From Trebouxia sp. TZW2008 (lineage: Eukaryota > Chlorophyta > Trebouxiophyceae > Trebouxiales > Trebouxiaceae), in assembly GCA_002118135.1 (NCBI GenBank), contig BDIU01000311.1, forward strand, positions 1 to 64,000: a DNA stretch of 64,000 nt, read 5' to 3'. Shown piece after piece: positions 22,401 to 35,047 of the stretch. The notes below the pieces were generated by a model. That model made no database searches, had not been told where the DNA came from, and saw only the letters and a list, made by a program, of their open reading frames with translations. Position 1 is the first letter of the stretch. Every line of letters starts with the position of its first letter. Position numbers and translations under genes: made by a program.

Positions 22401-22949
22401 CGTGACTACTACGCCACGGGACTGATATGATATGTTCTGACCTCATATTGCTTGCGCGATCTCCTCTGCGGCTGACCTCTGAGCATCTTTGAAATTCAGG
22501 AGCTCACTAGGCAAGAGACTTGTTGACCATGTATGCACCGAACTTTGTTTACAGGTTGAACGTTGTTCAGAGGCTATATCGCTTGAGCCAGTGCCTTCAC
22601 TGAACACACCTTCTCAGCACGCGTCTTGCATGTTCAATGTTCTGCAGCATGCGCAGCATGGCATGCTGTGCTGACTCAAATTAACTACTGCAAAATTCGG
22701 ACATGCCTCTTTAGGCAACCCCGTGGCTGACAGTGAGTCATTGCGCGAGGTTCTGCAGCGCTTCAGTTGAAGTTGACGTCGAGCTCGCGTGACTGTCGAT
22801 CCGCTTGCCTGCACCGAAACAGCACCAACTGTACGACCTTTGGCGGCATCTCAGCGGAGCGGAATTGTGGCTCAGGGACCAAGGTTTTTGCGCGCGTTTC
22901 CAACTTTCTCGCGAGCACCTGTGTCGGCCCAGCTTAACCGTCGTCTATA
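22401..22949. promoter_or_regulatory. Head-to-head intergenic region (F-box/LRR and RlmN)
   Basis: About 550 bp separate two divergent gene starts and should contain both promoters. I can name no motif in it. The F-box gene may have a further upstream exon, because its reading frame is preceded by an acceptor-like TTTTGCACGCAG. Confidence 0.35.
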
Positions 22950-25900
22950 ATGCAACAAGGCTGCAAGTGTCCTCGTAGTCAAGTGGTGTGCATGTCTCGT
23001 GTCAGAGCCTTCGCAAATTTTGGCGCACAGCGCATCTCGCAGCAGACAAAGCAGCTTCGGCAAAGGTCTGAGCGCTGCCAGTCCAGCGCCAGCGCGGCAT
23101 TAGCAAACGAGCGATCAGCACAAGCCGCGCCATCGTTTGTGCCTCGGACACAAGGGGTAACGGACGGTAGATGGGATCGAGAAGACGAAGCGGCAGTGAA
23201 CGTTGCACTTCAGGACGCACAAAAAGCTGTGAGGCAGCGGTCAGCAGCACAGCTAGGTAGCAAGGCATTGCATGCCTCCTTGTGTGCACAGGCTGCACAG
23301 CCCAGCAGATGCTGTATGGAGCTGTGTATGCATCAGTACTCTTAAAGCATATGCCCTTGTTGAAGCAAGTTTATTGAGTTGTCACGCAAACCGGTCGGTT
23401 TGTTGATTGATTTGTTTCTGTGAGGCAATGTTAAGGCCTAATTTCTAATGATGCATGTCAATTGTCCTTTTGCCATGTGTGACACATCATGCACTTGAGG
23501 TCTGAACCTGACAGCCGCCAGACACAGCAATCAGTGCCTGGCTCATTGTCATCAGAAATGCTGTAGTCACACATTTCTTTGGTGCTACAGTTGCTGCCAT
23601 CAGGCAACACTACATCTGCTGAAGCCATGTCATGTCTGTCATGTGTGTCAAGATGTTCATTTGTCATTGGCGCCATTTATATATTGTGTCACTTGCATCC
23701 TGTGATGTTCCAGGCACAGTGCTGTTGGGCCACAGCATTGAGGAATTGGGTCAATTGGCGAAGGACACAGGACAAGCAGCCTACCGTGGCAAGCAGCTAT
23801 ATGATGGGCTCATGCATGGCGCTCGCACAATAGACAATCTCAATCAGGCAAGACACCCTGGCAGACGCCATATTCAGTAAAATTGGTTCAGGTTTGCACA
23901 AACTTGAAGTGGTTGGAGACAGTTGTCAGCTGCAGCACGTACCTAGCTGGACCTGCTGAGCCTGTCTAGCATGCATTCTGAATGAATCAGGCAAGGCTTG
24001 CTGTTGCTGCATTGAGGTAGTCACTGGAAATTGTGGTAAAACTCTGTACTTTTTTACCGCAGCCATACACACAAAGCTGTTACAGCAATGCTGCTCATTT
24101 TGCTTCAGTACAAGCTAGCATGAGGCTGGAGCAAGAGCCAAAAGCAACACCCACACTTCCATGATGGTTTTGTTTACTCTCATCATGACCCCCCTGACAG
24201 GCTGGTCTGGCAAGACAGAATTTTGGGTATCGCATGCCTAGAGTGGGAGCCTGCATCAATCAATTGTCAGTTCTCCCCTCAAATGCCAAAGTTGTTGCAC
24301 TGCAACATTCGGTAACAATACGTCTCTTACACCTTCAGGTGCCAAAGGCATGGCGGGAAGATTTGAAGGCTCGAGGTGTGTCCACTGGGCGTTCAAAGCT
24401 GCACCACAGCGTGACAGCGCAAGACGGCACACGCAAGTTCCTGCTGCAGCTGCAAGACGGCTTGATTGTGGAGACTGTTGGTATCCCTGCTGATGAATCT
24501 GAAAAAGCCCGCCTTACTGCTTGTGTCTCATCTCAGGTAGTCATCATCATCATCACTGTCATTGTTTGTGTGCTTGCTGCTCAGGCTCTGTGACCCTGCT
24601 AGCTGCATACAGCTACATGATGATATTGCTGACTGTGCACATGTGTGGGCCCAGGTTGAATCTCCTTGCTGCTAGACAAGAGGTTCTGCATACACACAGC
24701 AGCCCACAGCATTCTGTAGTGCCATCCTTGCCTTACACGACACCATTTATACACACTGGAGTGCTGTTCCAAGTAATGTGTCTGACTGTGCGTGGGTGCA
24801 TGTCAGGTGGGCTGCCCAATGAGGTGTTCCTTCTGTGCCACTGGAAAAGGCGGCTTTGCCAGGAATCTTAAGGCGCATGAGATTGTCGACCAAGTTCTGA
24901 CTGTGCAAGAAGAGTTTGGCACCCGGGTCAGCAATGTCGGTGAGCATACTCTGGCATCTCACATTCTCATATAGCGCACTTTATATAATGACTCATATGT
25001 CCTAACTCAGCACAGGGTTTCAGTTGCACTCTAACTCGCTAGCTGACTCTTTGCATCAATTGAAGTTGAGGGTCCATCAAGATCAGCAAACAGAATTCTC
25101 TCTGGTGTTGCGACCAAATGCACTCAAGGCATCTTCTGGCTGATGTCACTTACAATGCTTGATGCAGTTGCTGCAGCTGCGCACGAAACCGCAACAATTC
25201 ACTTGTCTGCACGGTGGCTAGATGTTGTCGCGGACCTATTTCATTGCAAAACGCCGATGACCCTGAATAGCTTGCTCGCAAGAGCAATTGATGTGTAGCC
25301 CTCAAATGAGACCAGGATGGCCTGTTGACTGCACTTGACAATGTTTGGACGAGACGGGATTTGGCCGCACACAGTTGCTGTGAGTGTGCAATGATCATGA
25401 ACATCCGCGGACTATCAAAAGGCTGCTGTGGTTTGTTGAAGTCTTTGCTGCATTAGCAAACTGCTGCAACACAGGGCAGTCGTGTCAGCTTTGCATGAAA
25501 GTGCAGCAGAGGCTCTACTCTGTTTCTGTCCCTGCTCCTTGATTGGCAGTGTCAGGAGTACATGGAGTCTGTGCTGCAAATTCAAGCAAAGATGGCATGT
25601 CTGCCTGTGTCTGCAACTGTGCTGCACATGGCTCAAGTACCCTGTATAGGGTGTTATATCGCTATAGGGTATCATATATATACTGCCTATAGAATTATTG
25701 TATATTGCTCACTTGCCAATGCTTTGTGGATGCTGCTTGTACATCAGAATAAACTCTGCTGACTGGCGTCTCGGCACAGCAATTTTGTAGTTCAGTGCAC
25801 ACTCGTGTCACAGCATTGCATCGCCTTGCACTTCTCCTTCTTCAGGTCTGCTTCTAGCAGCTTTTCTTCTTCTTACATTCTTCTGCTTTTGCTATTTGTA

Positions 25901-27686
25901 GGCAAGCATTTGTTTTGGCAGTCTCCCAGTATGACTGAGTGTGGGATTGTTCCTGCAGTGTTCACGGGGATGGGAGACTTTTTGCTCAACTTGCCCTTCA
26001 CTCTCAGGGCCCACTCAACACTAAATGGGAGCCTGGACATTGGTCAACAGCCTGTCACCGCCACAGCAATGCCTGATCTTGTGTCAGGCCAGATACCGCG
26101 ATCGTCTTTGTTGCTGTTGCCTGCAGTCTTGGTGGGGATGGGAGAGCCTTTGCTGAACCTGCCCTCCACCCTGAGAGCTCACACCATGTTGAATGAGAGC
26201 CTTGGCATTGGGCAACAGCACATCACCATTGTAATGTTGATGCTCCAAGATTTTTGTTATGATGGTTGCTGCTGCTGCCTGCAGTCTTCATGGGAATGGG
26301 AGACTTTTTGATGACCCCGGCCCTCCACTCTCGAGGCCCACTGCATACTCAGTGAGAGCCCTGGCATTGGCCAGTAGCACATCATCATCAGCACTGTATG
26401 CAGATCAATGCTATCATGTGACATGTACATGGAATGTTGCTGCAGTGTTTATGGGAATGGGGGAGCCTTTGCTCAACCTGCCCTCAACTCTCAGAGCCCA
26501 CACTATGCTGAATGAGAGCCTAGGCATTGGCCAGAGGCACATCACCATCAGCACTGTGGGAATCCCTAATGCAATCATGAAGCTGGCAAGCCACAACTTG
26601 CAGTCCACCCTGGCAATCAGCATCCATGCACCCAATCAACGGCTCAGGGAACAGCTGGTACCCAGGTGACACTGCATTCTTCTCCTTGCAGTTGACGGAG
26701 TGACAGCTAGACTGCAACATATATTGCTGTAATCGTGAGACTAAAATTGCAGCAGTGTTTTCGAAATATCATCATGCAGCTGGCAAGCCACAGTTTACAG
26801 AGCCCTCCGGTAATTTGCATGCATCCATCTAATTAATAATAAGGTGATTTGACAGTGCTCGCCAATGTAATTCAGATCATTTTGCAAGCTTTCAATGTGC
26901 AATGTGTCTCTTGACTCCTATGGCTGTTTGACAGCATTCAGCTGACAGCATTCAGCTGCAGAATCACAAGGCGACCAGCACAAATGTCTATAAATCTGAG
27001 CTGGACCCTGATTTGTGAAAGCTGCTTTTTACATGTGCACATGATCGTCTTGCTGTGTGCTGCATTTACATCTTGGTGTGCATTCAGTGACAGCCCTTGC
27101 ATGTCCATGCATTGCCATATTGCGTCCTCCAGAGGCTCTAACTGAAGGACTGTCAAGGTTATTTCCAGGCCATTGCTTTTGCAGTCAAACCCTGTTTGGA
27201 TCCTGAGCCAGCATTGCTGTGTTTTGGCATATGTACATTGCTGCCTTGCTGCAGGCTGCGTTTCCGTCTTGATACGCAGTCACTGACCCCCTCATTTGTC
27301 CCTGCAGTGCCAGAGTGTATCCTCTAGAGGCTCTCATGATGGACTGCCGGGAGTACTTCAAAACCACAGGGCGTCGAGTCACATTTGAGTATACTGTCTT
27401 GGCTGGTGTTAATGACTCGCCTGTCTTGGCTCAACAGCTTGCCAGTTTGCTGACCAGATTTGACATGCGGTCACATGTCAATTTGATACAATGGAACCCA
27501 GTAGACGATTCTGACTACAAAAGACCAGATAAGGCGCACATGAGAGCATTTGCTGAAGTTCTGGACAAAGCTCGAGTTCCAGTGAGTATCAGGAAATCAC
27601 GAGGAATGGAAGCTGCTGCTGCATGCGGGCAGCTGCGAAATGAACACCAGAAACAGCCACTGGACAAGTTTACTGTTTTAGCTTGA
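22950..27686 (+). CDS. RlmN-type radical SAM RNA (adenine-C2)-methyltransferase, probably plastid (456 aa, 6 exons)
   Basis: RlmN family enzymes methylate C2 of A2503 in 23S rRNA and of A37 in some tRNAs. The exons are 22950-23256, 23714-23847, 24339-24536, 24807-24939, 26446-26665 and 27308-27686. The first ~100 residues are basic and Ser/Ala/Gln-rich, fitting a transit peptide. Then come an RlmN N-terminal domain ([13 protein letters not shown]), the radical SAM cluster motif CPMRCSFC (C216, C220, C223), [31 protein letters not shown] and [13 protein letters not shown]. The two further catalytic cysteines are visible as ACVSSQ (C209, before the cluster) and AACGQL (C427, the methyl-carrying position). 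Plastid location is inferred from the family's bacterial origin and the N-terminus. Intron 2 has a GC donor. Introns 4 and 5 contain relic copies of exons 5 and 6. Confidence 0.93.
23848..24338 (+). other. GC-AG intron (RlmN intron 2)
   Basis: The exon ends CTCAATCAG and the next bases are GCAAGA, the classic AG|GCAAG form of a GC donor. The acceptor is CTTCAG. The joined protein reads [14 protein letters not shown], colinear with bacterial RlmN. The only downstream GT before the in-frame stop at about 23878 gives the wrong phase. Confidence 0.8.
24198..24240 (+). mobile_element. Possible tiny LINE-tail fragment
   Basis: RLVWQDRI is encoded here in the plus frame, like RLVWQDRTCATHL at 4.56 kb. 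The similarity stops after about ten codons, so this may be chance. Confidence 0.2.
25952..26394 (+). repeat. Three decayed copies of RlmN exon 5 upstream of the intact exon
   Basis: Copies start at the acceptor CCTGCAG at about 25952, 26121 and 26278, and each runs roughly 110 bp. They retain GGGATGGGAGA, CTTTGCTGAACCTGCCCTC, AGAGCTCACACCATG and TTGGCATTGGGCAACAG. Spacing is about 160-170 bp. The intact exon begins at 26446. Copy 2 stays open over most of its length. Copy 3 is broken after GACTTTTTGATGACC. All keep an acceptor-like site, so they are potential decoys. Confidence 0.9.
26770..27165 (+). repeat. Further RlmN exon relics (3' part of exon 5, start of exon 6)
   Basis: About 26770-26830 copies the middle of exon 5 (GCAGCTGGCAAGCCACAG and the CATGCATCCAT end). 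About 27060-27165 copies the intron end and start of exon 6 (CCTCCAGAGGCTCTAACTGA versus the functional CCTCTAGAGGCTCTCATGA at 27319), including its upstream CAGTGACAGCCC sequence. Both are too degraded to splice in frame. Confidence 0.7.
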
Positions 27687-28328
27687 TTCACAGAAGGTGC
27701 ACGCGACCAATACAGCCCACGTGGGCAGAAACGATGGGCTGCAAGCCTCACCATGCTGTAGCTAGGGCAAATGCGCAGCTTGGCGCAGATTGAGCTGTAC
27801 TGTTTCCGGCTTGCCTTCATGGAAGCAATGCCGTGAGCTGGCTTTTGCTCGTCCAAGCAATTGTAAGGATATTCTCGGACGCCAATGTAGATCTGCTCAG
27901 CTGCATGTACCATCTTGTTTTGAATGAACCTGGTTGAGCTGAATGACATTCTTGCATGTCGTATGCCTGGACATCATCACGTGTGGACGGCCTAGCTCTA
28001 TGCCTACTTTGGCTCCATTCATGATCTGAAACTTGACTCTAGGTAGTACAGTAGCAGTCAGTGGAGCAAAGGTGTGGCTGTGTTGTACCTTGCAGCCTGT
28101 ATAAAAGTTGTCAATGCTGCCTGCTCTGCAGGCTCTTGCATAGCTTAGCTGTTGTGGCATTGCTTGCCTGCAAAATACACGAAGCATCAGGACTATGGCT
28201 TCAAGAGGTACGCGCGCTCACAAGTTTGGAAAAAATGGAGTGAGAGCCAGACTTTTGTGACATTCCACTAGTACTACGCCTTGTTTTTACTATGATTATA
28301 TTGTAAGAAATACCCCCCTGTCAGCTAG
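27687..28328. other. Intergenic region
   Basis: This holds several short minus-strand open frames (for example GIELGRPHVMMSRH near 28.0 kb) that I do not recognise. A small unannotated minus-strand gene is possible but not supported. Confidence 0.3.
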
Positions 28329-28402
28329 TCTTCCATAGCTCAGCTGGTTAGAGCGCACGGCTGTTAACCGTGAGGTCGCTGGTTCGATCCCAGCTGGAAG
28401 AG
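28329..28402 (+). tRNA. tRNA-Asn (anticodon GTT)
   Basis: It folds as a full cloverleaf. The acceptor stem TCTTCCA pairs with TGGAAGA at the 3' end, and the discriminator is G. The D arm is GCTC with loop AGCTGGTTA. The anticodon stem CACGG/CCGTG carries loop CTGTTAA with GTT at 28363-28365. The T arm is GCTGG-TTCGATC-CCAGC. The CCA is not encoded, as expected for a nuclear eukaryotic gene, and there is no intron. The internal A box (TAGCTCAGCTGG) and B box (GGTTCGATCCC) for RNA polymerase III are intact. No clear T-run terminator follows immediately. Confidence 0.97.
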
Positions 28403-28784
28403 GCATACGCTGACTGCTTGCATTCATTCCTGGCCTTGGCGTAAGGTTTGTGTTTTGCCAGCATCACAGTCACTCATAGCATCACACAGCCAGCATGCAT
28501 ACCTTCAGTGCTGCCATTTGTGCATTGAAGAAGCATTGCATGCACTTTCAGATCATGAAGCCAAATGCTGGCCTGTGCATACTGCATAGCCTCAGCCTCC
28601 CTGGCTCCTGCAAGTGCCGGACAGGCCTGTGCTATCATTGGTGTTCTGATTTGTGCTGAACGTCACATCATATATTGCACACTGTTGCCTTTGTCCTCCA
28701 TCAGGCATGTTCCTGATAGCATGAAATGGGTCACTGGAAGCGCGAACACGCACAAGCACACACTGATTATGTCTCGCTCTTGGT
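28403..28784. other. Intergenic region
   Basis: About 380 bp lie between the tRNA gene and the 3' end of the minus-strand synaptotagmin-like gene. I see nothing recognisable in it. Confidence 0.5.
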
Positions 28785-31700
28785 CTAGTCTATGTCAAAA
28801 GGCACCCATTGAATGTGTAGAGTTATGCTAGAAGGCGGTGGCTCCCCAGATCCCTTATGTCGCAGTTCCTGCAGGTAGTATGTTCTGAGAACCTCTCCAT
28901 TGGGTATGCTGGCCACCTGCCTGCCAATATCAACCTCCACAATACCCAGCATCTCATCTTCACTCAAGGTGTCATTGTCAAATACTTTACACTCCAGAAT
29001 CTCGCCAACAGGCACCTGCAGAGGGGCACAACGTGTCAATAGCTGTGTCTCAGTGCTTTTGAAGAGCTGCGTGCTGATGCTCAACCGGGAACCCCAAAGG
29101 CATAGCAAATGTACCGGTGCAGTCAAAAGGGTCAAGCGTGATGAAAGACACAGCGAGAAGAGCAACAGTTTGTCAGCAGCACAAGCCAGCTGCATCATGC
29201 AGATTCAAGTGTGTGCTCAGACTCCGCGCTGCCTTGAGAACAGCTAGCAGCAAAGAAGAATCACCTTAAACCACTCGAACTTCTCATTCCAGGCTGGATT
29301 GAGCGTGAAGCGCTTGACAGTAGAGGTGTGGGTCTTGCCATTCAGCTTCATCCTGACATATGGGTCTGAGTAACCATTAGGGTCTGCTGAAGGAAGGTCC
29401 TCACCCTTATGCAGGGTCAGCAACACAGCTCCCTACAGTAGCAGCTCCATGCTTAGCGAGACAAATCTCTGCTGCTGCGAGTGCTCTGCTGAGAGTTGAA
29501 TTCTGATCACTTGACTTGTGATGTCAGACGCAGAAGGGTCCAGTTGTTGATGGCCATACATTTGCTTGCACCAGCGTGGCAATGCTGACATTGGTGTCTG
29601 AATCACAGTTTGCTGTGTCGCCCTGTGCATGTGACAGCAGCCACTTTTACATTGAGAGACAATGGTGCAGTGACCAGCCTCACAGGAATCAGGCATATGT
29701 TATGACATGTCTGAGCAGATGTGCTTGAGCAGCGGGTGACCTACCACAGTAGCGCTGCGTGGCTGGGCATAGATTGCCTCCAAGCTCATGTACTTGATGC
29801 GCAACTTCACCTTGCCATGCCCTTTGCCCTGAACACGATAGCAGCAGTCAGCAATGGCTCTACAGCCCTCATATGGTCACAAATAAGCATCTTGAATTGC
29901 AAGGTCTTATGACAGCAGCAGCCTGTCTGACAGGTCAGCAGCTGTCGCCAGGCATGAAAGCACTCCGTGTCAGTGTCGCCGGCAGCCACCCACACAAGAT
30001 AGTGATGTTTGTCTACAGGTTGTACATGATACAACAGCGGGCCTCCATGAGACCTACCGCAGATGAGTATGTGCTGGCGTTGTACAGCACACTTCAAGAA
30101 AGCAGGCAGCTGATGCCGCATGCTGAACTGCACAATATATTTATAAGTACTGTGAGGTGCAGCATGCACTTTCGCATACAGTAAAGTTTGGACAAAGTTC
30201 TGTAAGACTGTACTCAAAACACAACCAAGCAACCTCAGCAGCTACTGTCATGCAAATTGTATGCATCTCTCTTGATTGGGTCAATAGCATGTCAGCAGCT
30301 AGAACTGCTTGAGCCAGGACAGACTTACAGTGCCAGCATCAGCAGCAAAGTCGTTCTTGCCCAGCTCATACCAGTCCTCCACATCCTGCTCAGCTGACTT
30401 GTGGAACCTGTTGATGGGGATGGCCACTCTGCAACAGCAGATCAGGATCATCAAAGGGGGCCTAAACAAATGCTGATGACTGTAGGTGCGCATTACATTT
30501 ACAGAAAGAGATGCAACAATTGCATTGCCAGCAAAGGCAACATGCAGGTCAGATGAAGAATGAATGATGTCGCCTGATGTGTGCTCAAGCAGCAAATTTT
30601 GATTGACATTGTCTGTACAACCGTTTGATGGGGCCTCAAGACATACATATGTATACACATATGTACGTTCAATATAGACTGCATAGCCTCTGCAGTCTGG
30701 AAGGCATGCATGTTAGTTCACTCACTGCTAATTTGTGTTGTACAGTTTGATGACGCAGCACAAAAAAAACTCTGCCCAGACAAGACAGAATTTGTATGTC
30801 AGTACGTAACTGATGCATCAGCACTTGTGTGATCAAGGAGAAGTGGCTGCTGGAGAAATGCAGAGCAAAGTTTACTGCTTTCTCTGCATAACACAAATGC
30901 CAGATCTTGATGTTGCGCCATTGAAAAAGGCCACACAGAGGGCAACACACCTGCCCATGAGGGTTTTGGAGCCCAGGGTATCCTTGAAGCCCTTGATCAG
31001 GTTGATGGTCAGCAGCTCCTTGGCGTTCACCCTGTCCCAATCAAACACCTCAATTCTGAGGTCCTGGGTTTGCGGCTCTTGCACCATGAGCCACTTACGC
31101 TCGTTCCACACAGGAGTCAAAGTGTTCTTCTTGTGCTCCTGCAAGGCAAAAGCAGGTTGGAACAACAATCGTGTTTCAGAAAGGCAGTACAAGCTTGTCT
31201 CCTCACACAACAGATTAGAAGTACGACCTTGTCTCATTTGAGTACCAGTCAGCAAGCCTTAAAGTGATAACAGCAGAGATGCCTTGCAGTCTCAGCAAAC
31301 ATTGCTCATCATTGCACAGGCTTGAGCAGTTTTGACTGAGGCAAGACGGCATTGTGCGTTTATGGAACTTGATAGTCCATTGCTTACAGACCAATAAACC
31401 TGACAGCAGGTTCAATGTAAGCCTGCCAGGAGCTTGCAGACCAGAAGGACAAACGGATGCATGCAGGGCTGCAACTGCCTTCACTGCAAGAGCAACTATG
31501 CGGCAACTTGAGCTGAATGTTGCATGCTTTGTGATACAAGCAGTAGGCAGCAGTCCACATTGACAGAGGCAGTATTGAGCTCACTGTCTTCTCAAGGTCT
31601 TGGACCCTGGTCTGCAGTTGCACAAACGGATCTGCTTTGCCGCCAATGTCCTGCTTGTGCAGGTCCTTGGCCTCCAGCACCCATACTTGCAGTACACCCT

Positions 31701-34700
31701 TGTGCCTGCATGCATATCAAAGCCTAAGCTCTCCTGTTTTGCGTTTTGTACTTATGCACCCAACTGAGCAACACGTTCCTGAGAGCAGACAGTCTGTTCT
31801 CTGACCAGAACTTGAATTTGAGTGCATAGTGGTTGAGCAGTCACAAGACCCCTGACTCTGCTCAGCATGCATGTCAATGATATGCAGACAAACTAGCTGT
31901 GCTAGTGCACTATGAAGCACCACTACAGTACAAGCAGCTGAGGTGTCTACTGTTACAATAGAAAGAAGAATGTATGCCAGCAGGCGTCCTCCGCGAGTAG
32001 AAGCATCCAGGAACAAGCACAGTACCAATGCTATGACAGTTGCTATGCTACCTGAGCATGAGGTCGTCTAGAGGCCCAGTGACTTCCTCTGGGAGGATGG
32101 GCACCACAATGCGGTTGGGCCAAACAATCAGGTCAGCGAGAGTCTCCCTCAGGAATGGGTCCAGCCATAGTCTGACTGCTTTGGCTGTGTATGCGCTGCC
32201 CAAGGCCTTGCCAAAATCCAGCTTGAACTTGATCTGTGGGGGCTTTCTGCAGATGCCAACATAGCTCAGCAGAGCTTAAGTCCATTTGATGGCTGCTGAC
32301 CAGGTCAACTTTGTGACAAAGTTCATGTCAAGGCTGCTCTACAGCTGGGAGAACTTTGGTATACAAAACATGTTCATGCATGACTTTGCATTCTTGAACG
32401 ACCCTGCAGGCTGCAGTGCATGATATAGAGCCTTTCCTTCTGTCCTGCAGGTGCATAATGTCCTTACTAGTACTGCATAACACTTTCAATGCTTGCACTG
32501 GGAACAAAACGCATGACAGGCAAAGTTGATGCAGCCAAGCATCTTAGCCTCTCCTACACCATTGCTGGTGTACATGACCATGGACTCGGCAGCCACAGTG
32601 TCACAGTGTGAACAGTCTTGTTGCAATTGGAGTCTTGTGAAAACAGTGACAGCTGCTCTGTGTCAGCACAACATATGGAACGCGTTCCAGAAAGGTATCT
32701 GAACAAGCTTTACCTGAGGGCAATGACAGCAGCGCCAAAGCCTGGGATCTCGCCAACAAGGGGTGCCAGCATGACCCGGCCAACAGCCTGGATGTGCAGG
32801 TCAGATATCTTGGGCACCATGCGAGTGGCCTCGCCACCTGCCGGCAGTTCAATGGCAATAGCAATGTTGGCATCTCCAGCCCACCTCAGAGCAACCTGCA
32901 CAGCAGTGAAGGAAAGCATCGATAATAGTAGTGACGACAAAAATTTACTGACTGTCGGCCCAAGCGCTACGTTCAGCACAAATTCTGACTCGACTAAGAA
33001 GTACAGCAGCAGATTCTTCTTGATCATTGCCAAAATGCGTAATGACTGACCATGTTGCCTGGTAACTCGGGGCTGCGCTTCTTTCAGACGCTGAGTGTGA
33101 GGCCATGCTGAAATGAAGAATCCCTGCTTGCAGGCTTGCAGACTGGAAATCACTGACCGGATAGAGCATGCGTAGCTACACACATCTGGCATTGGACCTC
33201 CTGCTGTAGCAGTGGCATTGGACCTCCTGCTGTAGCAGGTTTGATGCCAATTGTGAACAGCTGCGCAAGCTAAAGTGAGCAGCAATGCTACAGCACAGCA
33301 AGCAGTGTATCAGCTCAAGCTATCAGCTGGCTGTGCTGTACGTACTCTTCAATTTCAAGTCTTGTTGTAACCTCACTGCAGGCGGCAGATCGGGTACCAA
33401 ATGTGCTGCATGGCTCAACTTCTGCCAGCCAACTAAGAATTGCAGACTGCAGGCTGACACAAAGATAATGCTGGCCTTTGTGAGTCACCTCCAAGAGGAC
33501 ATGCTTCTCTCCTTGATCCTCAACCCATGCATTCTCAATCTTGAACGGGGCATCCCCAAAGGACAGATTCTTGAAGTAGATCTTTTTGATCAAGCCTGGA
33601 GGCTTGTATTGCGCAAAAAGAGGCTCTACTGTTTCCTGGCACACCACAATAGAGCGTCAAGAAACGTGCAGCAACTGCAATGTCAGAATTGTCAGGAAGC
33701 TACTGAATCCAGTGGAGACACAACATCATGCGTGCAGTCTTCTCTTTTGTACAGTATGGACGGTCAAGCACAGGATGAATCTTGATAAGTTGATCTGCAG
33801 ATGCGAAACATGGCAGTCAGCGCTGCCAACACACTCCATGCCATGCAGTGATTCGCAGTAAATTGCAAATTACACGATGGGTTAGGGTCTGAGCAGGACC
33901 ACCTTGATCATCTCTGATGCAGCCTTATCATAGTAGGGCCACATCTCTGTCAGGATCCTGTTCAGCCACTGCAGGACACAAAGCAGTGTTCAGATTTGAG
34001 CTTCATGTAGCAGGCACTGCAGTTTGATAATAATGTTATATTTAGTGCTTCCTGACAAGTGGCTTATTGCTCATGCTAATGCAAACAAGCAATCAAAAGC
34101 AGGTTGGCTCAAAACAGTCTGAGTTGCATGTGCAGAGAGGTTGCACAGAGCATACCTTGACCTTTTCCCTGTCCTGGAAGTTGATCCAAGATGGCACATC
34201 CCCTGTGAGCTGAACAAGACCTTTCTGCCCAGGTGTGATGTTCAACTGCATTGGCACAAACATTGGCTGTCATGCCCTGCACACGACATCATGCAGTCTT
34301 GCCAAGGACAAAAAATAATGAGAACACCTGAGCAGAGATTTTTTTCTTGGCTCCCAGCTGGTAGAAGAAGAGCCAGCTGAGACCAAGGCCGATTGGCATG
34401 CCAAACAGCACAAATGGGATAATCAAGGCGAGCAGGCTGATCTTGAACAGCTGGATGTATATGAGAGTCAAGAAGAGCCACGCCAGCAGGGCCATCTTGC
34501 CAATGAAGCCTGGCTGGAGCTCTGTGCCTCCAGACTGTTGCGCTGGTGATTGCTTAGTGGCACCACCCGGGATGACCGACGCGGCTCTTTGGTCCCTTTG
34601 AGCTTGATTGATCTGTGCATTTGACATTGCTGCAGGATCAGCAGTTGGATCTGCAGAGGCTGGTCCTGCTGCTCCAGATGGCTGCTGCTGTGCTGTTGCA

Positions 34701-35047
34701 TCTGTGCCTGCCTGACTTTGCAGAGTGTATGTAGTGTTGCCTTCCAAACCCTTGCCCATCGCCCAAGGAGGAGCCTTGGGTGCATGCTCAAGATCTAAGC
34801 GTGCTGGACCGACTTTGCTTTTGTCCTGCACCTCTGGCATTTGAGCCTGCTGATATGCAGCCTGTTTGGCTGTGGGTTGGTGGTTGGGATCAGCGTTGTT
34901 TTTCTGGTCCGGCTTTGGAATGGCGGCATCTTCTTCGTTGGCTGGCTCGCTCTCATAGTCATGCTTAAGGTTTCCAGTCGCGCTATGACGGCCAGATGCG
35001 CCTTTATGTATGTGAAGCTTGTTGGCCGCTTTCTTAAAGATCCCCAT
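28785..35047 (-). CDS. Extended-synaptotagmin/plant-SYT-like protein: membrane hairpin, SMP domain, two C2 domains (770 aa, 12 exons)
   Basis: Proteins of this family tether the ER to the plasma membrane and move lipids through the SMP domain. The exons are 35047-34328, 34266-34156, 33968-33903, 33635-33489, 32895-32714, 32246-32052, 31705-31585, 31138-30951, 30428-30329, 29828-29745, 29432-29265 and 29015-28785. The N-terminal 180 residues are hydrophilic and disordered (Gln/Ala/Pro-rich). About residues 184-231 form a hydrophobic hairpin (WLFLTLIYIQLFKISLLALI). The SMP domain (about 250-470) shows GDVPSWINFQDREKVKWLNR, TVEPLFAQYKPPG and MVWP-like IVWPNRIVVPI. C2A (about 475-610) has DIGGKADPFVQL and FDWDRV. 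C2B (about 635-750) has DPNGYSDPYVRM and FDNDTLSEDEMLG. Both C2 domains keep Asp residues for calcium binding. It is complete and likely functional. Confidence 0.92.
33184..33240. repeat. Two-copy ~27-bp tandem repeat in an intron
   Basis: TGGCATTGGACCTCCTGCTG occurs twice in tandem, each followed by TAGCAG. It is a simple slippage duplication inside an intron of the synaptotagmin-like gene. Confidence 0.8.
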
